Part shown: positions 53,873 through 62,731 of the stretch, one piece after another
Numbering within the stretch: the stretch's first letter is position 1
Layout of the letters: the number at the start of each line of letters is the position of its first letter
Source of the DNA: Pectinatus sp.
GTDB lineage: Bacteria > Bacillota > Negativicutes > Selenomonadales > Selenomonadaceae
Direction of reading: 5' to 3'
Length of the DNA: 64,000 nucleotides
Assembly (NCBI GenBank): GCA_020025075.1
Contig: JAHHSR010000002.1
Span: 12,175 to 76,174, forward strand
Notes under the pieces: generated by a model
The model's database searches: none
What the model was told of the DNA's origin: nothing
What the model saw: only the letters and a program-made list of their open reading frames with translations
Made by a program: the position numbers and the translations under genes

Positions 53873-53947
53873 AACTGCTCAGACAAATAAAAAAAGGAGA
53901 AATAAACAGCGCTTGAGTGCACCAATGCTTTAGCGCCAATATGCGCA

Positions 53948-55213
53948 ATGAAAAAATTCTATGATGTCGAGGAAAAAGTTCCTCTTTTGCAGGCCATACC
54001 GCTCAGCCTGCAGCATTTATTTGCCATGTTCGGCTCAACCGTTCTCGTACCTTTCTTGCTCCATGTCAATCCCGCAACAGCGCTTTTCATGAACGGCGTC
54101 GGCACGATTTTATATCTTGTCATCTGTAAAGGGCGCCTGCCCGCTTACCTTGGCTCAAGCTTTGCTTTCATCGCCCCCGTCTTGGCCGTCCTCGCTACGC
54201 CCGGATTAAATTACGGCGATGCCCAGGGGGGCTTCATCGCCTTTGGTATCTCATTTTTATTTCTTTCACTCATCATCGGCAAGACGGGCACGAAATGGAT
54301 TGACTTTATCCTGCCGCCTGCAGCCATGGGCTCTGTCGTGAGCGTCATCGGCCTCGAGCTTGCACCGCTCGCCCTTAAAATGTCCGGCTTTATGCCCAAT
54401 CCCGGCTCGCATATACCGACACATCTGGCGATGATTGCTTCCTTATTTACACTCATCGTAACCATCTTGGCCTCCGTCTTAGGGCGCGGCTTTATTGGCA
54501 TTATCCCCGTCTTAATCGGCGTCGTTTCCGGCTATATCGTGTCCTTTTTCCTGGGGATTGTCGATTGGTCAGGCGTCGAAAGCGCTCCTTGGTTCCAAGT
54601 TCCGACTTTTTATCAGCCGCACTTTAATTTAAGCGCCATCATAATGATTATGCCCGCACTCTTTGTCGTCTTTGCCGAACATGTCGGCCACTTGCTCGTC
54701 ACGGGCAGTATCGTGCACCGCGATCTCATCAAAGACCCCGGCCTACACCGCTCGCTTTTTGCCGACGGCCTTTCCAATATCATTTCCGGACTGATCGGCT
54801 CAACACCGAATACGACCTACGGCGAAAATATGGGCGTCATGGCCATTACGCGCGTTTATAGCGTCTGGGTCATAGGCGGTGCAGCCGTCTTTGCCATCTG
54901 TTTTTCTTTCATCGGCAAGGTAGCAGCCATCATCCACGCCATTCCCGTTCCGGTCATGGGCGGGGTGAGCGTCCTGCTCTTTGGTATTATCGCTTGTTCT
55001 GGCATCAGGATTTTGATAGAAAAACAAGTTGATTATACAAAATCGAGAAATATGATTTTGACTGCCGTAACGATGATTAGCGGTCTTAGCGGTGCCGTTC
55101 TCGTCATCGGTTCCGTCAAGCTGAGCGGCATGGGGCTTTCCACCGTCGTCGCCATCGTCATCAGTGTCTTTTTCGGCCTGTTTGAAAAGCTGGACATTGA
55201 TAATAAAAACTAA
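53948..55213 (+). CDS. uraA: Uracil permease (UraA, NCS2 family)
   Basis: A 421-residue nucleobase:cation symporter. The N-terminal segment PLSLQHLFAMFGSTVLVPFLL and the helix-3 and helix-8 motifs (LGSSFAFIAPV, FAEHVGHLLVTG) are diagnostic; the glutamate in VFAEHVGH binds uracil. It has about 14 helices. The best start is ATG 53948, although AGGAG lies about 50 bases upstream and no good site is closer. A clear PyrR-binding loop was not found. It matches the pyrimidine synthesis operon at 56.8-64 kb. Confidence 0.92.
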   Translation: MKKFYDVEEKVPLLQAIPLSLQHLFAMFGSTVLVPFLLHVNPATALFMNGVGTILYLVICKGRLPAYLGSSFAFIAPVLAVLATPGLNYGDAQGGFIAFGISFLFLSLIIGKTGTKWIDFILPPAAMGSVVSVIGLELAPLALKMSGFMPNPGSHIPTHLAMIASLFTLIVTILASVLGRGFIGIIPVLIGVVSGYIVSFFLGIVDWSGVESAPWFQVPTFYQPHFNLSAIIMIMPALFVVFAEHVGHLLVTGSIVHRDLIKDPGLHRSLFADGLSNIISGLIGSTPNTTYGENMGVMAITRVYSVWVIGGAAVFAICFSFIGKVAAIIHAIPVPVMGGVSVLLFGIIACSGIRILIEKQVDYTKSRNMILTAVTMISGLSGAVLVIGSVKLSGMGLSTVVAIVISVFFGLFEKLDIDNKN

Positions 55214-55250
55214 AAAAGCGCTGCCAAAAAAACTGGCAGCGCTTTTTTTA
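55212..55250. terminator. Bidirectional terminator, uraA / MFS
   Basis: A perfect 10-bp stem (AGCGCTGCCA / TGGCAGCGCT) with an A-rich loop is followed by TTTTTTT. Confidence 0.85.
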
Positions 55251-56570
55251 ATTTTCTTCTTTGACGTCGTCCGCAGGGGGCCGATTATATTTTTTTGCAT
55301 AAACGATGATGAGCAAAATAGAAGCGATGGCATAAATTACGGCTGTAACATAATATGCCTTGCCATAGCCATTCGGCAAGGGGAAAATAAATGACTTTCC
55401 CACAAAGCCGGCAATAACTTGTGCCAATCCCTGGAAAATGAAGATGACGGAGTTATAAGCAGGGCGCGCTACTTTAGAGACAAATTCCATCGGCAGGGAA
55501 AGCTGTACCGGCTGTGCCGCATTCATAAAGCCTGAACGCAAGAAAAGGCCAATGCCGACGGCAAGGACCATATTCGAGCCAAAGGCGGCCCCGTTGGCAA
55601 TAAGGAGCATAAACGGTATCGATACGAGCGCCAGACCGCCTAGGGCAAAGACGCGGCCGATTTTGCGCACAATCCACGGCGAAGCCATGATAAAGATGAC
55701 CATGGCGAGATATTGATAAGAAACAAGCGCGGAAGTGGTCGCCCTATCAATCCCCATCTGGCTGAGGAACATCGAAAAGTACGGCGTGATGAGTGCCGCG
55801 CCGAGCCTGATGAGAAAGGCAAAGATGACAAAGAGGACAATGTATTTGTTGAGAAATGCCTTCCAGTCCTTCTTGGGCTTTTGTTCCCCCGCCTTTTGCA
55901 CGTGGCGATAATCTTCCGGTATTTCGCGCACGAATAAAATAGGCAAAAGGCACAAAAGTGCCACACCAGCATAAATTAAAAGCGCATCTTTATGGGCACC
56001 GACATAGCAGGACAGTTCCACCGGTGAAAAAGTCTTTATCTTTTCTGTAAGGATTTTTGCCTGGTCATAGGTCACGCCCATGCGCGCAGCAAAGCGATAG
56101 GTGATGATAAGGCCGCCCGTCCAAGTGCCGATAACCATGCCCGCAATATTGGTCCAAAGCGCGACGGAAAAAATGCGCTCGCGATTTGATTCCGTCGTAT
56201 AACAGGTCAAATACGGAGAAAAGACCGCATCATAAGTCGACACGCCCGTCATGATTATGGCCGCAGCGAGAAAAATCAGTGCATTGCTGCTGATATGCGT
56301 GATGGTCAACATGCCGACAATAAGAGCTAAAGGTGAAATGAGCAGCACCTTTTTATAGCCGAGCTTGGGGATGAGCAGCAACATCAAGGCACTGCCATAA
56401 AAACCGATGCCCATGATAATCGACATACTCGCGGCAACCCCTGCCGTCGCTTTTTGCGAGGCAAAAAAAGTGACCATCGTGTCGAGCGCAACGCCGCCTA
56501 AAACGCCCATGACGATGTAGGCCATGATATACAAATAGCTGTTTCTTCTGGCCCGCTTTGCAAAATCCAT
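55248..56570 (-). CDS. MFS transporter, distant third paralogue
   Basis: A 440-residue major facilitator with about 12 helices. The blocks IPKLGYKKVLLISPLAL, LLIANGAAFGSNM and FLRSGFMNAAQPVQLSLPMEFVSK align with the tandem MFS pair at 29.6-32.4 kb, although overall similarity is much lower. Its substrate is unknown. The ATG has GGAGG seven bases upstream. It is monocistronic, facing uraA. Confidence 0.8.
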   Translation of the reverse strand: MDFAKRARRNSYLYIMAYIVMGVLGGVALDTMVTFFASQKATAGVAASMSIIMGIGFYGSALMLLLIPKLGYKKVLLISPLALIVGMLTITHISSNALIFLAAAIIMTGVSTYDAVFSPYLTCYTTESNRERIFSVALWTNIAGMVIGTWTGGLIITYRFAARMGVTYDQAKILTEKIKTFSPVELSCYVGAHKDALLIYAGVALLCLLPILFVREIPEDYRHVQKAGEQKPKKDWKAFLNKYIVLFVIFAFLIRLGAALITPYFSMFLSQMGIDRATTSALVSYQYLAMVIFIMASPWIVRKIGRVFALGGLALVSIPFMLLIANGAAFGSNMVLAVGIGLFLRSGFMNAAQPVQLSLPMEFVSKVARPAYNSVIFIFQGLAQVIAGFVGKSFIFPLPNGYGKAYYVTAVIYAIASILLIIVYAKKYNRPPADDVKEEN

Positions 56571-56730
56571 GCTAAAACCTCCAAAATGATTGCTTATGGT
56601 TTTTTAAATATATTCAAAAAATTTATGAAAGATTCGACGCATCATAAAATCTTTTTATATTTTTATAACCATTGAGTATATTATATTCTAAAAAATGAGA
56701 AAAATAAATACTTACACAAAAATACATAAA

Positions 56731-56774
56731 AAAATAATCCTCTTTCGCTCAAATGAGTGAAAGAGGATTATTTT
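56731..56774 (-). terminator. Intrinsic terminator of the pyr operon
   Basis: A very long stem of about 20 bp with a 4-base loop overlaps the pyrD stop, and the minus-strand product ends in TTTTTTTA. Confidence 0.85.
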
Positions 56775-57678
56775 ATAATAACAGGCCCCCGACAATTTCG
56801 CCGCAGCTCTTGCAGCCATTATCTTCAAGGTAAACCAAAAGTTCATCGTAAAGGCGCCCGGTAAGGTCTGGCTCGACGAGGTTCATCGTGCCGGCAGCAA
56901 CAGCGCTGGCGCCAGCGAGCATAAATTCGACCACATCGCGCCCACTTTGCACGCCGCCCATGCCAATAAGCGGCAATTTGACCGCCTTATGAACGCGGTG
57001 TACGAGATAAAGTGCCACGGGCTTTACGCAAGGACCCGAAAGGCCGCCCGTGACATTTCCCAATACGGGGCGGCGCTTCTTTACATCAATCGCCATGCCG
57101 GTAAGGGTGTTGATGAGGGAGAGAACATCAGCACCGCTTACCTCAGCCGCCCGCGCCAATTCAGTAATATCCGTGACATTAGGCGTAAGTTTGACGATAA
57201 GGGGCTTTTTCGTATTCTTTCGCACTGAAAATACCACTTCAGAAAGCATCTTGGGATTCGTGCCAAAGACAATGCCGCCATCTTTGACATTGGGACAAGA
57301 AACATTCACCTCTATTGCCGCCACCGCTTCATCATCAAGGCGCGCTGCAAGCTCTGCATACTGTGCAGCGCTATTGCCTGAAATATTGGCGATAATCGGG
57401 CAATTAAAGGACTTGATGCGCGGCAAAATTTCCTTGACAAAGACCTCGACACCGGGATTTTCCAAGCCAATGCAATTTAAAATGCCCGACGGCGTTTCAT
57501 GCAGGCGCACGCCCTCATTGCCAGAGCGCGGCTTTAGCGTCAACCCCTTGGTGACGATGGCGCCCAGCTTTTGAAAATCGACAAAGTCGGAAAATTCCTC
57601 GCCAAAGCCGAAGGTACCCGAAGCCGTCACGATGGGAGAATTAAGGTGCAGCCCTGCCAGATTAACCTTCATATCCAT
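56773..57678 (-). CDS. pyrD: Dihydroorotate dehydrogenase B, catalytic subunit (PyrD)
   Basis: A 301-residue FMN enzyme that oxidises dihydroorotate to orotate. Marks are SPIVTASGTFGFGEEF, IEVNVSCPNVKDGG with the catalytic cysteine, and GMGGVQSGRDVVEFMLAGA. As class 1B it needs PyrK, encoded just upstream with a 17-base overlap. I choose the ATG at 57678, about seven bases after GGGGAGGTG. Confidence 0.95.
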   Translation of the reverse strand: MDMKVNLAGLHLNSPIVTASGTFGFGEEFSDFVDFQKLGAIVTKGLTLKPRSGNEGVRLHETPSGILNCIGLENPGVEVFVKEILPRIKSFNCPIIANISGNSAAQYAELAARLDDEAVAAIEVNVSCPNVKDGGIVFGTNPKMLSEVVFSVRKNTKKPLIVKLTPNVTDITELARAAEVSGADVLSLINTLTGMAIDVKKRRPVLGNVTGGLSGPCVKPVALYLVHRVHKAVKLPLIGMGGVQSGRDVVEFMLAGASAVAAGTMNLVEPDLTGRLYDELLVYLEDNGCKSCGEIVGGLLL

Positions 57679-58429
57679 CAAAAAACACCTCCCCGGCCTC
57701 AAATACCGGTCCATCACTGCAGACCTTCTTGCGCCCTTTAAGCGTCTTTATCGTACAGGAAAGACAAGCTCCCAGCCCGCATCCCATACGCCTTTCCAAA
57801 GAAACAAAGCATTTGACGCCAAATGATTTTGCTACGGCAAAAACTGCCCGCATCATCGGTTCTGGCCCGCAGGTATAAATAGCTTCATATTCATCTTGCT
57901 GCAAAAGGTCGGGCAAAATATCGACGCTCAGCCCCTTTTGGCCAAAGGAACCATCATCTGTCAGATAATGCGCTGTAACATGGCAAAGGCCGCCAAAAAG
58001 GTCCTGCGCCCAAACAATCGCTTCTTTATCGCGTGCCCCAAAAACGCCCGTCGCCTTTTCCAGCTTTTGAGCAAGAAAATATAAGGGAGCACTGCCAACG
58101 CCGCCACCTATGAGCAGGCTATGCCCCAAAGCCGGGGAAAAGCCATTTCCAAGCGGGCCTAAAAGGCTTACCGTTCCCCTCTGGCACCTTGCCAAAAAAG
58201 CCGTTCCCTCACCGCGCACCTGGTAGATGAACAGCATTTCCTCGCCATTTGAAGAAGCAATGCTCAAAGGACGGCGCAAGACGTGCGCACCGTCATTGAC
58301 GCCGATTTGAACAAATTGGCCGGGAATACAAAGCGGGGCAAGTTCTTTAGAGCGCACGCGCAATTTATAAATATTGCCGCCCAAGGGGGTATTTTCCAAG
58401 ATTTCAGCTAAGGCTAGCTGCTTACTCAT
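57662..58429 (-). CDS. pyrK: Dihydroorotate dehydrogenase electron transfer subunit (PyrK)
   Basis: A 255-residue FAD and 2Fe-2S protein that passes electrons from PyrD to NAD. The FAD motif is RRPLSIAS and the NAD loop is LLIGGGVGSAPLYFLA. The iron-sulfur cysteines are in ERRMGCGLGACLSC and in KKVCSDGP. The ATG at 58429 follows GGGAGG by eight bases and overlaps the carB stop. Confidence 0.95.
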   Translation of the reverse strand: MSKQLALAEILENTPLGGNIYKLRVRSKELAPLCIPGQFVQIGVNDGAHVLRRPLSIASSNGEEMLFIYQVRGEGTAFLARCQRGTVSLLGPLGNGFSPALGHSLLIGGGVGSAPLYFLAQKLEKATGVFGARDKEAIVWAQDLFGGLCHVTAHYLTDDGSFGQKGLSVDILPDLLQQDEYEAIYTCGPEPMMRAVFAVAKSFGVKCFVSLERRMGCGLGACLSCTIKTLKGRKKVCSDGPVFEAGEVFFDGYEG

Positions 58430-61400
58430 CAATCATTCCTCCCGTATAATCTTGCAACGCCGCGACATTTGCCCTGTTTTTTTCGTGCATGAAAGATAAG
58501 ACGCGCAATACTTCCCAAGCTGTATCCAGTGCCGTAAGGCAAGCGATGCCATGCTCTACCGTGGAGCGGCGAATCTTAAAGCCGTCCTTAGCTGATTTTT
58601 TTCCCGGGCTCATTGTATTGATGACCATGTTCACGGCACCAGCCTTGATGAGATTTAAAATATCGGCACTATTTTCATGCACCTTGCCGACAATTTCTAC
58701 TTCAAGGCCAAATTTTTCCAAAGCCTTAGCCGTTCCTTCCGTTGCCGCTAGGCGAAAGCCGATTTCTGCAAAGCCCTTGGCAAGCTGGCACATTTCTTCC
58801 TTGTCCTTATCCGCCACGGTAAACAAAATCGTGCCCTGCTCGGGGATATTCATTCCCGCGCCGATAATCGCCTTGTATAAAGCATGCGAGTAGCTCTTGT
58901 CAATCCCCATGACCTCGCCCGTTGATTTCATTTCCGGCCCGAGCGAGATGTCGACATCCTGCATCTTGGCAAAGGAGAAGACAGGCGCTTTTAGCGCTAC
59001 ATACGGTTTAGGGTCAACCAGTCCCTCACCATAGCCATTTTCACCCAGCGTCTGGCCTAGGGCAACTCGCGTTGCCAAATCGACCATCGGCACGCCTGTC
59101 ACCTTGCTCAAAAACGGCACGGTGCGCGAAGAGCGGGGATTTACTTCAATTACATTGACGCGTTCGTCGACAATGACATACTGAATATTTAAGAGTCCCT
59201 TAACAGAAAGGCCTTTTGCCAGCCGCTTCGTATTGTCGATAATCGTATAGATGACGCGCGACGAGAGCGTCTGGGGCGGATAGACGGCAATACTGTCGCC
59301 GGAGTGGATACCAGCCCTTTCGATATGCTCCATGATGCCGGGAATGAGCACCTTTTCACCATCACAAATGGCGTCAACCTCCACCTCGCGTCCTTGCATA
59401 TAGTGGTCGATGAGAACGGGATGTTGCGCCGAAACCTTGACCGCGCGTTCCATATAATCCAAAAGTTCGGCTTCATTATAGATTATTTCCATCGCCCTGC
59501 CGCCTAAAACGTAAGAGGGCCTTATGACACACGGATAGCCGACATTATTAGCTGCCGCAGCTGCCGCTTGAGAATCTGTTACCGCCGTGCCGCGCGGGCG
59601 CAAAATATGCTCTTTTTCCAGCAAGGCATCAAAACGCTTTCTATCCTCCGCACAGTCTATGCTGTCGACAGACGTTCCCAAGATTTTTACGCCCGCCTTT
59701 TGCAGGGCGCCAGCTAAATTTATCGCCGTCTGACCGCCAAATTGCACGATGACGCCCAAGGGCTTTTCCTTTTCGATTATGTTAAGGACATCTTCTGCTG
59801 TCAGCGGCTCGAAATAGAGGCGGTCAGAAATATCAAAGTCGGTACTTACCGTCTCAGGATTGTTATTGATGATAATTGCCTCAAGTCCCATCGCCCGCAG
59901 TGCCCAAACAGAATGAACCGAGCAATAGTCAAACTCGACGCCTTGCCCGATGCGAATAGGGCCAGAACCTAAGACGATGACCTTCTTCCTCTCGCTTGGG
60001 CATACTTCATCTTCACAGGAGCGATAGGTTGAATAGAAATAAGGCGTTGCCGCTTCAAATTCTGCCGCACAGGTATCGACCATTTTATAAGAAGGCACGA
60101 TATTATTTTTCAGTCGCAAATGGCGCACTTCTTCTTCCGCCAAGCCGGTAAAGACGGCGATGGCAGCATCGGCAAAGCCGAGTTTTTTGGCCTTTTCCAA
60201 AAGTGCGGCGGAAAGTTCAGCGCCAGCTTTGCGAAGCTCATTTTCCATATCGATGATGTTTTTAATGCAGCGGATAAACCAGCAATCAATCTTCGTGATG
60301 GCATGAACGCCTTCAACCGTCATCAAATTGCGGCGCAAGACTTCGGCAATGGCAAAGAGGCGCTCATCATCAATGCGGCTCAAATTGCGCAAAAGGCGCT
60401 CGTCATCCCAGCCAGAAGGGCGCTGCCCCAAAATGTGCATGGCCCCGATTTCCAAAGAGCGTACAGCCTTTAAAAGGGCTGCCTCAAAACTCCTGTCGAT
60501 AGCCATGACCTCGCCCGTCGCTTTCATCTGCGTGCCTAAGGTGCGGTCAGCAAAGACGAACTTGTCAAAAGGCCAGCGCGGAAATTTTACGACGCAGTAA
60601 TCAAGTGATGGCTCAAAGCATGCCTTCGTCTTCTTCGTGACGTCATTGACGATTTCATCGAGCGTATAGCCAATGGCAATCTTAGCAGAGACCTTGGCAA
60701 TCGGATAGCCCGTCGCCTTTGAAGCAAGCGCCGAAGAACGGCTCACGCGCGGATTTACCTCAATGACATAGTAGCGGTTTGTCTTGGGGTCAAGCGCATA
60801 TTGCGCATTGCAGCCGCCCTCAATGCCCAATTCGCGGATAATGCGCAAAGATGCCGAGCGCAACATCTGATACTGCGCATCATTGAGCGTCTGCGAGGGA
60901 GCAACGACAATGCTGTCGCCCGTATGTACGCCGACAGGGTCAAAGTTTTCCATGTTGCAGACGGTAATGCAATTATCCGCACCATCTCTTATGACTTCAT
61001 ATTCAATCTCTTTCCAGCCCGCAACAGAACGTTCGACAATGACCTGGCCAATCATACTATACTTGAGGCCGCGCACGGCAATTTCAATGAGTTCTTCTTC
61101 ATTTTCAGCAATGCCGCCGCCCGTGCCGCCTAAGGTATAGGCAGGACGCACGATGATTGGATAGCCAATTTCATTCGCAAAGCGTACCGCCGCTTCGACA
61201 TCTTCGACGATGCGGCTTTCCGGGATTGGTTCGCCCAGCTTTTCCATCGTCTTTTTAAAAAGCTCTCTGTCCTCAGCCTTTTCAATCGCTTCCAACGAGG
61301 TACCCAAAAGCGTTGCGCCATACTTTTGTGGTATGCCCGCCTTAGACAGCTCAACGGCTAAATTTAAGCCGGCCTGACCGCCCAGAGTAGCCAAAATACC

Positions 61401-61652
61401 ATCGGGACGTTCCTTCTTGATTACGTTTTCCAAAAAACTGACCGTCAACGGCTCACTGTAAACGCGATTGGCGATATCCGTATCGGTCATAATCGTCGCC
61501 GGATTATTATTGACCAAAACTACCTCTATACCCTCTTCGCGCAGAGCGCGGCAAGCCTGCGAGCCAGCGTAATCGAATTCTGCTGCCTGGCCGATGACGA
61601 TAGGGCCGGAGCCTATTACCAATATTTTCTTGAGCGCTTTATTTTTGGGCAC
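58422..61652 (-). CDS. carB: Carbamoyl-phosphate synthase large subunit (CarB)
   Basis: A 1076-residue synthetase made of two homologous ATP-grasp halves. The start ILVIGSGPIVIGQAAEFDYAG recurs at about residue 555 as VIVLGSGPIRIGQGVEFDY. The ATP-grasp blocks RPAYTLGGTGGG and RPSYVLGGRAMEI are in place. A C-terminal allosteric MGS domain ends the protein. The GTG start has GAGGAG upstream, three bases after carA. Confidence 0.97.
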   Translation of the reverse strand: MPKNKALKKILVIGSGPIVIGQAAEFDYAGSQACRALREEGIEVVLVNNNPATIMTDTDIANRVYSEPLTVSFLENVIKKERPDGILATLGGQAGLNLAVELSKAGIPQKYGATLLGTSLEAIEKAEDRELFKKTMEKLGEPIPESRIVEDVEAAVRFANEIGYPIIVRPAYTLGGTGGGIAENEEELIEIAVRGLKYSMIGQVIVERSVAGWKEIEYEVIRDGADNCITVCNMENFDPVGVHTGDSIVVAPSQTLNDAQYQMLRSASLRIIRELGIEGGCNAQYALDPKTNRYYVIEVNPRVSRSSALASKATGYPIAKVSAKIAIGYTLDEIVNDVTKKTKACFEPSLDYCVVKFPRWPFDKFVFADRTLGTQMKATGEVMAIDRSFEAALLKAVRSLEIGAMHILGQRPSGWDDERLLRNLSRIDDERLFAIAEVLRRNLMTVEGVHAITKIDCWFIRCIKNIIDMENELRKAGAELSAALLEKAKKLGFADAAIAVFTGLAEEEVRHLRLKNNIVPSYKMVDTCAAEFEAATPYFYSTYRSCEDEVCPSERKKVIVLGSGPIRIGQGVEFDYCSVHSVWALRAMGLEAIIINNNPETVSTDFDISDRLYFEPLTAEDVLNIIEKEKPLGVIVQFGGQTAINLAGALQKAGVKILGTSVDSIDCAEDRKRFDALLEKEHILRPRGTAVTDSQAAAAAANNVGYPCVIRPSYVLGGRAMEIIYNEAELLDYMERAVKVSAQHPVLIDHYMQGREVEVDAICDGEKVLIPGIMEHIERAGIHSGDSIAVYPPQTLSSRVIYTIIDNTKRLAKGLSVKGLLNIQYVIVDERVNVIEVNPRSSRTVPFLSKVTGVPMVDLATRVALGQTLGENGYGEGLVDPKPYVALKAPVFSFAKMQDVDISLGPEMKSTGEVMGIDKSYSHALYKAIIGAGMNIPEQGTILFTVADKDKEEMCQLAKGFAEIGFRLAATEGTAKALEKFGLEVEIVGKVHENSADILNLIKAGAVNMVINTMSPGKKSAKDGFKIRRSTVEHGIACLTALDTAWEVLRVLSFMHEKNRANVAALQDYTGGMIDE

Positions 61653-61655
61653 TGT

Positions 61656-62720
61656 TTATTCTCCTCTTTTCATCATCTGGACAAATTCCGCGAACAAATA
61701 GGTATTATCATCAGGCCCTGGCGAAGCTTCAGGGTGATATTGCACAGAAAAAAGCGGCAACGATTTATGGCGCAGCCCTTCTACCGTGCTATCATTGACA
61801 GAGCGGTGCGTTATCTCCAAAGGCAGCCCTTCCAGCGATTTTTCCTCGACGGCATAGCCGTGGTTTTGCGAAGAGATATAAATTTTTCCCGTCCGCAAAT
61901 CCTGCACGGGCTGATTGGAACCACGATGGCCAAATTTCATTTTATAAGTGTTGGCGCCGCTGGCCAAGGCGATGAGCTGATGGCCGAGGCAAATGCCAAA
62001 AATTGGTTTTTTGCCGATTAGTTTTTTTACATTCTGGCAGATTTCCGGTACGTCCTTAGGGTCGCCCGGGCCGTTGGAGAGGAAAATGCCATCTGGCTTT
62101 AGCGCGAGCACTTCCTCTGCGGCTGTAAATGCCGGCACAACCGTAACGCAGCAGCCAGCCTTTTGCAGCGATTCGAGCATATGGCGCTTGACGCCAAAAT
62201 CCATTACAACCACATGAACGCCCTCGCTGCCGAGCGTATAAAGCTTAGGAGTAGTAACCAAGGAGACAGTATTTAAAGCGCGCGGTGCCGCAAAGAGCGC
62301 CTGGCAGGTTTTTTCATCGTAATCATCAGGCACGATAATGCCCCGCATTGTGCCAAAAGAGCGCAAGTGGCGCACGAGCGCGCGCGTATCGACATCATAA
62401 AGGCAAGTAAGATTCTGCTTGGCAAAAAACTCTTCTATTTCCCCTTCTTTTTGCCAATTGCTGCCACAGCTGCAAAGGCTATCCGCAATAAAGCCACTGG
62501 CAAAGCACTGACGCGATTGGTTTACATCGCTGTTAATGCCATAGTTGCCGATAAGAGGATAGGTGAGGGCGATTATCTGCCCACAATAAGAAGGGTCCGT
62601 CAAAATTTCCTGATAGCCCGTCATGCCCGTATTAAAGACAACCTCTGCCGCGACGGCACCGTTATTCATAAGCGTACCCCAAAAGGTGCTGCCGTCTTCT
62701 AAAATCAATTTTCCCTTCAA
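61656..62720 (-). CDS. carA: Carbamoyl-phosphate synthase small subunit (CarA)
   Basis: The glutaminase subunit, about 354 aa. The class I amidotransferase triad is visible: Cys in FGICLGHQLIALA, and His/Glu in SVQYHPEASPGP. The N-terminal domain has the usual KGKLILEDGSTFWG. I choose TTG at 62720, which AGGGGTGG precedes by five bases; a GTG at 62729 lies inside that site. Confidence 0.95.
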   Translation of the reverse strand: MKGKLILEDGSTFWGTLMNNGAVAAEVVFNTGMTGYQEILTDPSYCGQIIALTYPLIGNYGINSDVNQSRQCFASGFIADSLCSCGSNWQKEGEIEEFFAKQNLTCLYDVDTRALVRHLRSFGTMRGIIVPDDYDEKTCQALFAAPRALNTVSLVTTPKLYTLGSEGVHVVVMDFGVKRHMLESLQKAGCCVTVVPAFTAAEEVLALKPDGIFLSNGPGDPKDVPEICQNVKKLIGKKPIFGICLGHQLIALASGANTYKMKFGHRGSNQPVQDLRTGKIYISSQNHGYAVEEKSLEGLPLEITHRSVNDSTVEGLRHKSLPLFSVQYHPEASPGPDDNTYLFAEFVQMMKRGE

Positions 62721-62731
62721 TATATCCACCC

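Noticed and set aside
53873..53947. PyrR-binding loop or attenuator before uraA
   Set aside because: A loose GCGC-GCGC pairing can be drawn, but the conserved PyrR loop and a terminator are not visible.
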